Source of the DNA: Pisolithus tinctorius
Lineage: Eukaryota > Basidiomycota > Agaricomycetes > Boletales > Pisolithaceae
Direction: 5' to 3'
Assembly: GCA_024663395.1 (NCBI GenBank)
Contig: JANFAH010000002.1
Coordinates: forward strand, 6,324,001 to 6,388,000
DNA: 64,000 bases
This document shows positions 54,075 through 64,000 of this stretch, piece by piece (positions within the stretch are counted from its first letter, which is position 1; each line of letters starts with the position of its first letter). The position numbers were made by a program, and so were the translations under genes. The notes under the pieces were generated by a model. The model was not told where the DNA came from. It saw only the letters and a program-made list of their open reading frames with translations, and made no database searches.

Positions 54075-57000
54075 CCGCTCTAGTGGATTCTGGAGCAGAA
54101 ATTTCTTGCATCAATTGGGGTTTTGTGCAAAAGCATCGAATCCCCACCCAACACCTCAATGAACCCATCCTCGCCAAAAATGCCAATGGAACCCAGAACT
54201 CCAAAGGGAAAATCTTGTTTTCTGCCACCCTTTACTTCAAAATTAAAGGACTTGTCCACCAGTCCTTTTTCCATGTCATCAATTGTGGAACAGAAAACGT
54301 CATTCTGGGTCTCCCCTGGCTACAAGAAAACAATCCTGTGGTTGACTGGAGGATGGGCACATTATCCATTGATGAAAAAACTGACAGGTCTAAAGAACTC
54401 AGACGCAACATCTCTTCTGTTGCAGTCAAAGGACCTACTGTGAACCTTGTTTCCCCTGTTGAAAAGAAAGGGATAAACAAGTTCATGGATTATGAAGAAC
54501 CAGAAGACGAAACCATCCGAGCACACTTCGTGATGTCTGTTGGAAAACTTGTCAAAGAAGCCAAGAAGATTAATCCTAACAATAGTCTTCTTCGAAAGAT
54601 CACCACAGCCACTGAGTTGGCCCAAGAAGAACATAAGAAGAAACCAAAGGCCATCCTCCCCGAAGATTACAAAGACTTTGCCTCGGTTTTTGAGAAACCC
54701 TCTGATGGAGTCTTACCTCCATCTCGACCCTACGACCATGCCATAAACCTTGTTGAGGACTTCATCCCCAAGGTGGCTAAAGCATATCCGCTCTCCCCCT
54801 CTGAACGGGAGTCTGCAGAAAAATTTATCAAAGAAAACCTTTGAGAAGGAAAGATTCGCCCCTCCAAATCTCCTCAGGCCACCCCCTTCTTCTTCATGGG
54901 AAAGAAAGATGGTTCCCTTCATCCTTGCCAGGACTACCAATATCTGAACAAGAATACAGTGAAGGATGCATACCCCCTTCCCCTTATCTCAGATCTCGTC
55001 AACAAACTCAAGGGAGCCTCTATCTTCACGAAGATGGACATCAGATCAGGCTACAATAATGTCTGCATCAAAGAAGGAGACCAGTGGAAGGCTGCATTCA
55101 TCACACATAAAGGCCTTTTTGAACCCACCATCATGTTCTTCAGGTTGTGCAACTCCCCTGCCACCTTCCAACGATTCATGAACGATTCATTCCAAGACAT
55201 GATCGCAGAAGGATGGTTGGTTGTCTACATGGATGACCTCCCCATCTTCTCCACTGACCCTGAAGAACACAAACAAAGAACCTGTCATGTTCTAGAACGA
55301 ATGAGGGAACTCTCACTCCCCCTCAAATTAGAAAAATGTCATTTCGATCTTGCCAAAGTGGAATACCTCAGCATGATCATTAAAGAAAACACCATCACCA
55401 TGGACCCCATTAAAGTCCAAGGCATCACAGAATGGCCCACCCCAAAGAAGGTCAAAGATGTACGATCCTTCCTTGGGTTTGCAAACTTTTATAGGAGATT
55501 TGTCCCCTATTACTCCGACATCACTCGACCACTCATTGACCTCACCAAGAAAATGGTCGATTGGAGTTGGACAAAGAAATGCCAGGACGCCTTTGATCTC
55601 CTCAAAAGGATCTTCATGGCACAACTGACACTCCAAATGCCCGATACCTCTCGGCCCTTCGCAATAACTACAGATGTGTCAAAGTACACAACCAGAGGAG
55701 TTCTCCTCCAGGAAGATTCAAATGGCCAGTGGCAACCTTGTGCCTTCATTTCACAGTTGTTTAATCCAGCAGAACGAAACTATAACATCTATGACAGAGA
55801 ACTGCTTGGAGTTATTCAAGGATTGAAAACATGGAGACACTATCTCCATGGATCCCTATTCCCGATCAAGGTCTTCACAGACCATAAAAACCTGACATAC
55901 TTCAAAGCCCCACAAAACCTGAATCGTCGCCAGGCCTGCTGGCTCCTTGACCTCGCAGATTTCGATCTACAACTTGAACATGTTCCAGGAAAAGACCTGG
56001 CCACACCTGATGCCCTCTCCTGCTGACCTGACCATGTCCCCGATAATGATGAAGATAACAAAGGAGTCACCCTCCTTCCACAAACCCTGTTTGTCAACCT
56101 CATCAATACCAACCTTACTCAGAAGGTTACCTCCTCCTCCATGAAGGACCCTGTCATCCAAATGGCACTTTGTGCCATCGAAAACGTTGACATGCCACTC
56201 CCATTCAAATCTCACCTCTCTGACTGGAAATTTGATAATGGAGTGTTACTTTATAAAGACCAGGTATATATCCCCGATGACCCTGCCCTCCAGCGGATTG
56301 TTGTGTCCAATCACCATGACCATCCCTCCGCAGGACACCCCAGTGTCTTGAAAACCCAACAACTTGTCTCCTCTGAGTTTTGGTGGCCTGGACTTGTGTC
56401 CTTTGTCTGCAAATATGTCGAAGGCTGTGCTGTTTGCCAGCAGAACAAGGTGAACACCCACCTGATGACACCACCTCTTACACCCATTCCCTCCACTTCA
56501 ACCTGCCTGTTCCAACAGATCTCCTGCGATCTGGTCACCGATTTACCCCTTTCCAAAGGTTACGATTCCCTATTGGTTGTGGTAGACCATGGGCTTACAA
56601 AGGGGGTAATTTTATCACCCACGAAGAAGACCACCTCCACTGCTGATATTGCAGCATTATTTTTCAAGAACATCTACTCCCGTTTCGGGCTGTATGACAA
56701 AATCATATCCAATCGAGGTCCTCAATTTGCCTCTATGTTCGCAAAAGAACTCGCCTCCCTTCTGGGATACTCCCTCGCCCTGTCAACCACTTACCACCCC
56801 CAGACCGATGGAGAAACAGAATGCGTAAACCAAGAGGTGGAGACCTATCTCCACATCTTTTGTCAGAATGACCCCATGTCATGGGTAGACAATCTTCCTA
56901 TGGCAGAATTTGCACACAACCATTGCCCCCATTCCATCACTCATCAATCACCATTCTACCTCATGTATGGCTATGAACCAAAACCCCTTCCGTCCCTTAT

Positions 57001-58640
57001 CACAGAAACCCACCTTCCTGCTGCCGAGTCTAGACTCAAGGAACTCCAAAAAGCTAGAGAAGAAGCCCTTGTGGCCCATGATCTAGCCAGAAAAACAATG
57101 AAAGACCGCTCATCATGACCCTTCACCCTGTTCCAGAAGGTTTGGCTCGAAGCCTGCAATTTGAAATGTTCCTATGAAAATAGGAAACTCGCACCCAAAC
57201 AAGAAGGACCCTTCTCCATCTCCGATGTCCTATCTCCAATCACGTATCACCTCATAATCCCCACATGATGGAAGATCCACAACATCTTCCATGCTTCTCT
57301 TTTATCGCCCTATCACAAAAATGACGTTCATGGACCAAACTTCCCAGCTCCACCACCCGACCTTGTCAATGAAGAGGAAGAATATGAGGTTGAGGCGATA
57401 GTCGGCCATAAAAGATCTGGCTGCGGACATGCCTTTTTAATCAAATGGAAAGGTTACCCTTCTTCCAAGAACTTGTGGCAAAAAGAAGCACACCTTGAAC
57501 ATGTGGATGATACACTCTCTGCCTATAAGAAACGTTTTCCTAGAGACTTCCCTCCCCGGAAACAACCCACTCAATGGTCCTCTCATACTATCAGAAACAT
57601 CACTCTTGAAATGCCCCCTCACCATTACACCTACCCCTGTGAACCTTCCCATTGCCACACCCCATTCGCTCGACAACAGCAACAACCTGCCAGTGATCAA
57701 ATGATCACCTCTTACCGACTCTTCGTCGCCGATCCTGCCATTGTCGGCACCATCTACCATGAGGTAGACGAGAACTCCCCTCTTGACCTTGTGTATCATG
57801 CAACCATCCAAGCCCTTTGGCTTGAGGAACTCTCTCACTATGTAAACTGAAAAAGTCCCCTTTTGTCCCCTGCTCAAACCATCTTGAATGAGATCACCGC
57901 CCAGCAGGTTCCCCTGCTTTTAAAACTTTTTGACGTTCTTGGAGGCACAGACCTCATCTATAATGTCCATCAGTACCCAACGTTGGTCGCACCCCCTCCT
58001 CCCAGGTCTCAAAGACCCTCGACTGCAACCTCTCCCCCGGTTTCCTCCATGTCATCTTCCCCTCCAGCATTGTCACCATCGTCATCCTCCCACTCTTCCC
58101 ACTCTCTTCGAAGAGCTGATAGACCTCATGCCTGCTGCCTGTCAGGCCCTACTCCTCAACCCTGTGAGTCTCATGACTCCCCATCTGAAATAGACCCTGA
58201 GACCATGTTTGGCGTCTCCCGTGCAGAACTCGACTACATGTTAAACATCGTCGAGACACTGGCCCAGTTACCCCCATCACCCGTCCTAAACACCATGACT
58301 GAGTTTGATAGACCTCTTACTCCATCTGACCTGCACTGTTGTCAGACATGCTACATCTGCCGCCATCTTGGCCATATCCATGTCAATTGTGGACTCTATG
58401 AATGTCCCCTTTGCCATGCCACTCGCCCCGGACACACTCAAGCTCAGTGTCCTTCCTTGTGTCCTCGCCATCCATTACAGGACAGAATCACCACTCCCAC
58501 ATTAGTGGATGATTGTACCCTCATCAGGAGCAAGGATAATGATTTGTATGACAACAATTTTGATTTCAATGACTCTGCCGTCAGCAACATGACTGGAGAA
58601 CCTTATGGAGAGTAGTTGAAGTCAGGGACTTCAACACTTA

Positions 58641-58652
58641 GAAGGGGGGTAA
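58641..58652 (+). promoter_or_regulatory. Polypurine tract of the Ty3 element
   Basis: GAAGGGGGGTAA directly precedes the 3' LTR, as expected for the plus-strand primer of reverse transcription. Confidence 0.75.
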
Positions 58653-59102
58653 TGTTACATTTCACCCCTATTTTTCCTCTTCACTGTACATTTTACTCGT
58701 GTTTGATCTGTTGGACATGTTTTCCTTTTAGAGCTGTCTTCTCGTGGATCTGACGGCTCTCTAGTTCCACCACTAGCGTTACATTCTCAGAACATGCTTA
58801 GGACATGTGCCATCATTGTTCAACCAATGGTGTAGTTAGCTCATTACATGTGGATGCCTCATGGTCCATTCTCTTGTAGTATTTAGACTGCCAGCTCAAG
58901 TCTTGGAACCCCAGACTTGAGCTGCTCAATCATACACAGTGTTCCTCAGAACTTCGCCCTCAGTGTCCCTAACCTGGACCACTCTTACCAGTGTTGCCTT
59001 AAATCCTTCATAGTTTACAAAGGTTACTGCAGCCATTGCTCAGTAGAAACCTTAGACTGCGTTTGAGCTCTCCCTACATCTTGACTTTGGTCAAGCATAA
59101 CA
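58653..59102 (+). mobile_element. 3' LTR-G of the Ty3 element, 450 bp, TSD CCATC
   Basis: Starts TGTTACATTTCACCCC and ends GGTCAAGCATAACA. Followed by the target copy CCATC (59103-59107), identical to the one before the 5' LTR, so both ends of the element come from one insertion. Confidence 0.9.
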
Positions 59103-59107
59103 CCATC

Positions 59108-59350
59108 AGTAATATCATTGACAGTGTCACAACACATAGATGGGCCCATCTAGTAAGATGCATCCCTGCCACAACATAAAGACAGGCCCATCCATAGTAA
59201 GATGTACCTGTTGCAACATAAAGACAGGCCCTTCAATATATATCATTTACAGGGTCACAACACATAGACAGGCCCATCTAGTAAGATGCACCCCTGCTGC
59301 AACATAAAGACAGGCCGGTCAGTAATGTCATTTATAGCATCACAACATAT
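59108..59350. repeat. Degenerate minisatellite, right part
   Basis: Continues the repeat from 49930-50455: CACAACACATAGATGGGCCC and CAACATAAAGACAGGCCC units about 50-60 bp apart, with GTAAGATGCA-type spacers. Confidence 0.65.
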
Positions 59351-59354
59351 GGAC

Positions 59355-59720
59355 AGTGTAGGAAATTATAATAAAAGGCTGAGAGTGAGAGGTTGGGTGA
59401 AATCTGAGGGGAGAGAGTAAGCCAAAAGGGGCTTCTATAGCCTGGAACTGGATGGAGGGGACATCTGAGGACTTCTATGGCTGTCTGGGTGCAGGGAAAC
59501 AACCTGCTCAATTTCATCTCTGGTCTGTGGTAACTCATCTATTGTTTAAAAAAAAAACTACTACACCAAGTACTGGGTAGGGCTGACTAAGCAACCTAAA
59601 AGCGAAATTCTAAGTACCACTAGCAGAAAAATACCTAGAATGAAAACTAAACAAAATGAACAAAATAAAACAAATCCCCTAGTAGGGAAATTACATTCCC
59701 TACATCCCAGGGGTACTTGA
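59355..59720. repeat. Repeat-E copy 2
   Basis: Shares ordered blocks with 10730-11300 (GAGAGTAAGCCAAAAGGGGC, CTATAGCCTG, GCTGACTAAGCAACC..AAAAGCGAA) but lacks the MITE. After about 59720 CpG becomes frequent again. Confidence 0.5.
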
Positions 59721-60029
59721 GATATTGACTGTCCCCAGTCAACTTGAAGGCAGCTCGACTATACAAGAATCCGAAGCCACAAGGGAGGGGGGCAAAGCAA
59801 CGCCTCGTCGACGAAAAACGGTTGCTCGAGATGGCACAAAACAAGACATGATGGTAGAAGGGAATGCGACAAGCACAGCGCAAAATGAACAGAGAGAACC
59901 TGCAACCCCAATCCTGAGATATCCATAAATCTGCCCAAGGGTACCCTCATCCACCAAAAACCAAATGTAGCCATGAGTTCTGCAGCGACGATGACAGAAA
60001 AGGTACCATTCCGAAGCTGTTGAACAGTA
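59721..60029. other. CpG-containing spacer, no gene recognised
   Basis: Short open frames occur on both strands, with no recognised domain. The return of CpG marks the end of the heavily decayed zone. Confidence 0.35.
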
Positions 60030-61340
60030 GCATCAGGATCCCGAAAAGCGAGAGATCCGTTCGAGAAACGGGCGAGATACTCGCAGAGTCATCCTAAGGT
60101 GCTTGCAACAACAAAATGCCACACATCTCCACAATGGCAGTAGCGAGCATGATGTATGATATACCGTCGGAAAGCCCTCGATGAGTAGTACAAAGTCCCT
60201 GAAAAGCGAGAGGTCTGGCGGTGAAATGGGCAAGCTATCATGCATACAGCATTGTTGACTGAAGAGGGAACACTGCAGAGCAACGACGGACACTCGGGAT
60301 GTGGCGAAACTGCCAGTAACGATGGAGGGGAACGTAGCGAACATGCTGAAAAGGAGATGGAGGGAATCTGTCTACACGGGCCTAAGATATTTGCAAAGTT
60401 GTCCGAAAGTGCCTCTAACCACGAAAACAAGTGTATCTCACTGATGTCTGCGCGGAATTTGACAAAAGAGGCGTCCCCGGAAAGGGCTGCACGAGGGGAA
60501 CGGACTTCCAGAAAAGCAAGAGGAACGGTGCTCGAGTGCGCGAGATATGATGAGAGGACTTCGAGGGTGGGGAGAAGGGCTTGACTTGCACAACAACAGC
60601 TGGGACGATCAACACGAAGTTCTGGGAGGTGGTAGGGAACTTCTAGACGAACAGGGAGAATGAGGAAATACGCTGCTTGGACCAGCTGATCCCGAGTTAT
60701 ACGCGAAACTGGCTCGAAGCCCTCTGGATACGAAAGCACGGATATCTCAATAACGGTTGCGCGGAATTTTACAAAGTATGTGTCCCCAGGAAGGGTTCGG
60801 CGAGAGGGATGAACGACCCAAAAAGCGAAAGGAGCGACGCAGAACTGCGCGAGTGACTATGGCATGACCTTGAGCATGGGCCTTCACACAAAAATGCAAA
60901 TATCTCCGGAGCTACTGGACCTATCCGAACAATCCTGATATCAACATGGAGCATTCGTCGTGGACTACAGTCCTCCCAAAAGGCGAGAGGCGCAGCGCGG
61001 AAACGGGCGAGATACGACCACAGGACCCTGAGAATGGACCTATCCACCAGAACGCGAATATCTCTTGAACGGCTGGGCGCATGCAAACAAGCATGGTACC
61101 AACAGAGAGCTGATGTCGAGTGGTATGGGCCTGCCAAAAAGAGAGAGGCGCGGCGCAAAAATGAGCGAGATACGCGCTGGATACGTGCTCGGTATGAGGG
61201 AGGTAGTATTCACCTTGATGAGGGACGAGTGGTGGAGATGGTGGCCTCGTCGACAGCGTGCCTTGCCGGAACTGTATCTGCGGATGGGAGGCATCACATA
61301 GAGCATGGGAGGGTGCTAGGTGCGATGCTACTTGGCGTTC
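60030..61340. repeat. Diverged ~157 bp tandem array
   Basis: The landmark (A)AAAGCGAGAGG recurs at 60044, 60202, 60512, 60821, 60978 and 61137. Spacings are 158, 310, 309, 157 and 159, i.e. single or double periods of about 157 bp. Other unit landmarks are GGGCGAGATACGA just after it and CGAATATCTC about 80-90 bp later. About eight units, strongly diverged, with CpG retained. No coding potential is apparent because the period is not a multiple of three. Confidence 0.65.
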
Positions 61341-61625
61341 TGCGGGGAACTTGAGTCTGGGGGAGTAAAACACAGAACAAAAGAAAAGAAAAACTAAACA
61401 TGTATAAGAGCTAGTTCAGTAACGAAGTCCCACAAAGAATCCAGGTGAAAAAACCCAAAAAAAAGTCCCAGGCCTTCATGACATAAGCATACAGAGTTCA
61501 ATTGGAGCCCCAATTTAGGAGGAGAGCATCTGGTGTATGGCCGAGATGCTGTGCTAGAGGCAGGGTTATGCATCAAAGCTCCACTTGTACAGCATCTACT
61601 CTTGCTTCTCCCTCTGTTCGTTGCC
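61341..61625. other. Spacer upstream of the Harbinger Myb gene
   Basis: AT-rich with A-runs; probably holds the left end of the PIF/Harbinger element and the gene promoter, but the terminal repeat cannot be fixed without the right end. Confidence 0.3.
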
Positions 61626-63259
61626 ATGCCCCCTCGTAAAGCAGCAAAATCATCCAACCACAAGGGTAAATCTCGTAGTTCACAGTCCCTGGATGGCCAC
61701 TCGACACAAGTGTCGTGGTCAGATAAGGATATGTTTGCTCTTCTTGACTTCATCAATTCCCACAAGGCAACCACTGGTGACAGTTTAAATTTCAAGGTGC
61801 CATTTTGGAATGCCTGTGCAGCTTCTCTGATGCTTGCAAACCCTGAGAAAGGGGGGCCCAAAACCCCTAAATCATGTAAAGAGAAATGGAAAAGGGTGTG
61901 TGAGTCAGTCAAACAACAGAATAACTAGCTGATATCACACAGCTATGAAGCACATACACAGTCATTGATCATCTCAGCTGTTGATCTGGATTTGCATATT
62001 CCCTGAAGTCAGGGGCTGATATCGGTGTTGCAAACGAGAATTCATGGGATGGTTATGTGAAGGTATGATTCAATCTGATCGGATTGAATGTCCTGTGCTA
62101 ATGACGATGTCAGCAGGTCCACAAGGATGCAGCCCCTTATAAAAACAAGGGATGGCTATTTTATGACAGGATGAGTGTGCTCATACCTTCCAAGTGCAAG
62201 GGCTTGAATCGCTTTTTGGCATTGAGTATCAATGATTCTTCTGGAGGCCCATCCTGCACCAGGTTGAGTTCTTCCAACAGCAAGAGCACGGGGAACAACA
62301 CGCTGTCCCTGGGGTCACATTCCATTGACCTCATGATACCAGCACCCATCGGAGGAAGTGCACCTAGCACACCAGCAATCAGTCACAACATGGATATGTC
62401 ATCCATTGTCTTATCAGCATTGCCATCTACCAACCAAACAATTTTCTACCCATTCACGACTGGAAGCGCTGGCTTCAGTATGCCAACAACTTCCTATGCT
62501 CCACCATCGTGGCCATCTGCCAATCAACCCTCGTTCCACTCATTTGCAGCTGGAAATCCCATCCCCTCTATGCTAACAACTTCCCATCACCCAGCACCAT
62601 CTACCGTTGCTTCAGTTCATAGCAGATCTACTTTTAACTGGCGCTCAGACCAGTCTGCTGCCCCCCCTGGCACACCATCAAACTTCACTCCTCCAACTGC
62701 CCTGTCATTGTTCGATGGCTTGTCTGTCAGCTCTGTCAAGCCATCCTTGAGTATTTCGGCTCATATGGAGCGCTCCAGCAAGCGGAAGGCAGATGATGAC
62801 AATGATCAATCTGTCATATCGGGTGCTCTTTCAAGCACTGCGGGTTCAACTGCCTCATTGGCACGAAAGCGATGCACAGGGAACATGATACTTGAATGAG
62901 TGGAAGAGGAAGTTGGAGGTATCCATGGTACAGTCTGCTCACATATGACCGCTGTCACTCATGCAATCACATCCCTTGCGGAGTCACCTGTGCCTGTTCA
63001 ACCTGTGGCCGATCCCAAGCCCGATTTCTGCCAAGACCTGGTCCATCTGTTGGTGACTGAGGCAACACAGAAGCTGTTGCTGTTGGACATGGATAAGTTC
63101 TTGCCAGCTGACATTGTCAGGATTGCAAATCACTTCGAGGGAAATGTTGCCCATGCCAGTCTGTACTTATCATTCACTAGCAACCCTGACTGTATGGCTA
63201 CAGTTCAGCATGTGTGGCTTGAGGTGAAGCTCAATGAGATTGGGAGACATTTGCAATAG
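61626..63259 (+). pseudogene. PIF/Harbinger Myb/SANT-like DNA-binding protein, one in-frame TGA
   Basis: In PIF/Harbinger elements a Myb/SANT partner binds the transposase and the element ends. Here MPPRKAAKSSN leads into a trihelix-like block (VSWSDKDMFALLDFINSHKA, TPKSCKEKWKRV), an intron starting near 61893-61899, then SGADIGVANENSWDGYVK, an intron at 62063-62116 (54 nt), and VHKDAAPYKNKGWLFYDRMS. A long Ser/Thr/Pro linker and a C-terminal helical domain (FCQDLVHLLVTEATQKLLLL) follow. The layout fits the basidiomycete version. A TGA at 62897 lies in frame, consistent with CGA decay; otherwise the gene is open to TAG 63257. Convergent with the transposase gene. Confidence 0.75.
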
Positions 63260-63443
63260 TTGTTGTACTTGCAGCTTGTAGTGTTCATTTTTACCTTTAC
63301 ATTTGTTGCAATATCATCCACGTTTTGGTTCTCAAAGTCTACCTCTGGAGACTCAAAAAGAAATGCATTTTGGATCATATGGGTAGTGTAATGTAGAGGG
63401 AAATGATGGTATATAAATGCTAATCCACAATGAACTCTCCCCT

Positions 63444-64000
63444 TCATACTTGTTCAGCAATGTAACTATTCCAAATGCTTTGCACGATTGCACCCCACCT
63501 CTCCAACATCCAAAGGCATTCTGCGGCAGTTGGAATGCCATCGGCAATCACGCTGATCACCTCTTCTGACTCGTCTGGCAGCAGAGGCAGTACAAAGCCT
63601 TCAATGTCGTCTAATTCCAATGGATCATACATGCGGATGATGTTGTGAATGCAACACAAAGCAGGAGGGATATGGGCCTGGATGTCCATGCCATACTCTG
63701 GAGGCACGATGAGAATTTGGAAGCACCATTTGATGACTCCAATTATCCATTCAATCATGTTTCGAAGCTGCATGTGGTGAAGGTTGTAGCATTCCTCGGT
63801 GTTTACTGGTCTGTAAATTCCAATGAATTATAAGTAAATAAAAACACTGATAGCAATACTTACCGTATGTGCGCATGGCCCCATTCTGCAAGATGGTATC
63901 ATTGCCCTTGGAATGGAGTTAGGAGTTGGGGGCAATTGGGGAATCCTGCATCAGCAAGGTAGTACTTGCCATCTGGAATAGCGAGATCGCTCAGCCACGC
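63444..64000 (-). pseudogene. PIF/Harbinger DDE transposase, C-terminal part, running off the window
   Basis: Reverse strand: DGKYYLADAGFPNCPQLLTP at the window edge contains the second catalytic Asp (LADAGF). A TGA near 63885 interrupts YHLAEWG-type text; an intron at 63811-63863 (53 nt) follows; then EECYNLHHA, a one-base frameshift near 63765, and LRNMIEWIIGVIKWCFQILI, VPPEYGMDIQAHIPPALCCI with HNIIRMYDPLELDD. This is the DDE_Tnp_4-type domain end with the third acidic residue in the IEW block. The nuclease would cut element ends; with a stop and a frameshift this copy is not functional. Confidence 0.85.

Larger units (their letters stand above)
52108..58615 (+). pseudogene. Ty3-type Pol (chromovirus): protease, RT, RNase H, integrase, chromodomain, zinc-knuckle tail; split by LTR-D2
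   Basis: Protease Asp lies in ALVDSGAE (just after 54075), RT carries VVYMDDLP (near 55230), RNase H near 55660-55930, integrase has the HHCC finger (HHDHPSAGH, CAVCQQNK) and core, and a chromodomain follows (YEVEAIVGHKRSG...FLIKWKGYP, 57385-57460). The frame then runs on to 58615 into a Pro/Ser-rich region and two Cys/His knuckles (CYICRHLGHIHVNC and CPLCHATRPGHTQAQC). From 54075 to 58615 all domains share one frame, interrupted only by TGA codons (54842, 56024, 57116, 57266, 57848). The second catalytic Asp of integrase is Asn (SNRGPQF, near 56710). LTR-D2 sits inside the protease region, and removing it with one 4 bp target copy restores the frame. Dead copy. Confidence 0.88.

Overview
This window looks like a transposon-packed stretch of an Agaricomycete-type basidiomycete genome. 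The evidence is the very short spliceosomal introns (about 43-56 nt, with CTAAC/CTGAC-like branch sites), one fungal multi-pass membrane-protein gene, and many element families I recognise from mushroom-forming fungi: Tnp2-type (CACTA) transposase, PIF/Harbinger with its Myb/SANT partner, Tc1/mariner, Ty3 chromovirus, and repeat-associated WD40 and RING genes. No database search was possible, so family names rest on motif recognition.

Layout. 1-2990: ordinary CpG-containing DNA without an intact gene, including a decayed partial copy of the next gene. 3042-4883: the only clearly intact host-type gene, a four-helix membrane protein with introns. From about 5.2 kb to 59 kb the sequence changes: CpG is strongly depleted and replaced by TpG/CpA, and nearly everything is mobile-element debris. 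5.9-11.3 kb: relics, nested LTRs, a Gag fragment, a coiled-coil/CxxC relic, a tRNA-like sequence and a MITE. 12.2-14.1 kb: a broken WD40 gene with an LTR in an intron. 14.4-16.3 kb: a 1.86 kb LTR carrying a broken ORF. 16.4-22.9 kb: relic genes and solo LTRs. 23.1-24.7 kb: a Tc1-ended palindrome. 24.7-37.7 kb: a Tnp2-type transposon split by a 6.6 kb foldback element (FB1). 39.0-42.1 kb: a CACTA-like non-autonomous element. 42.25-48.46 kb: a second foldback element (FB2) with ~2 kb arms that look identical. 48.46-49.24 kb: a truncated LTR joined to a Tc1/mariner transposase relic. 50.46-59.11 kb: a nearly complete Ty3 element with two 450 bp LTRs and a 5 bp target duplication, broken by an inserted long LTR. 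60.0-61.3 kb: a ~157 bp tandem array. 61.6-64.0 kb: a PIF/Harbinger element running off the right edge.

The most interesting system is the FB1/FB2 pair. Both start CACTTCAGTCA(A/C)CCCCCC, carry a terminal ACCTATTAGGT hairpin, have arms made of short near-palindromic tandem repeats (GGGGATTCTCCA type), and share a core holding a dense cluster of CACATG/CATGTG motifs that looks like a decayed array of CACGTG sites. FB1 has a perfect 7 bp target duplication and a spliced gene fragment inside. In FB2 even a solo LTR and its target duplication are mirrored in both arms, so the arms were copied or homogenised after that LTR inserted.

Most coding relics are interrupted by TGA codons where the family suggests CGA (Arg), which fits loss of methylated CpG. 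Insertion order can be read from target duplications: Tnp2 transposon, then FB1, then LTR-F; Ty3 element, then LTR-D2; LTR-D3, then LTR-B.
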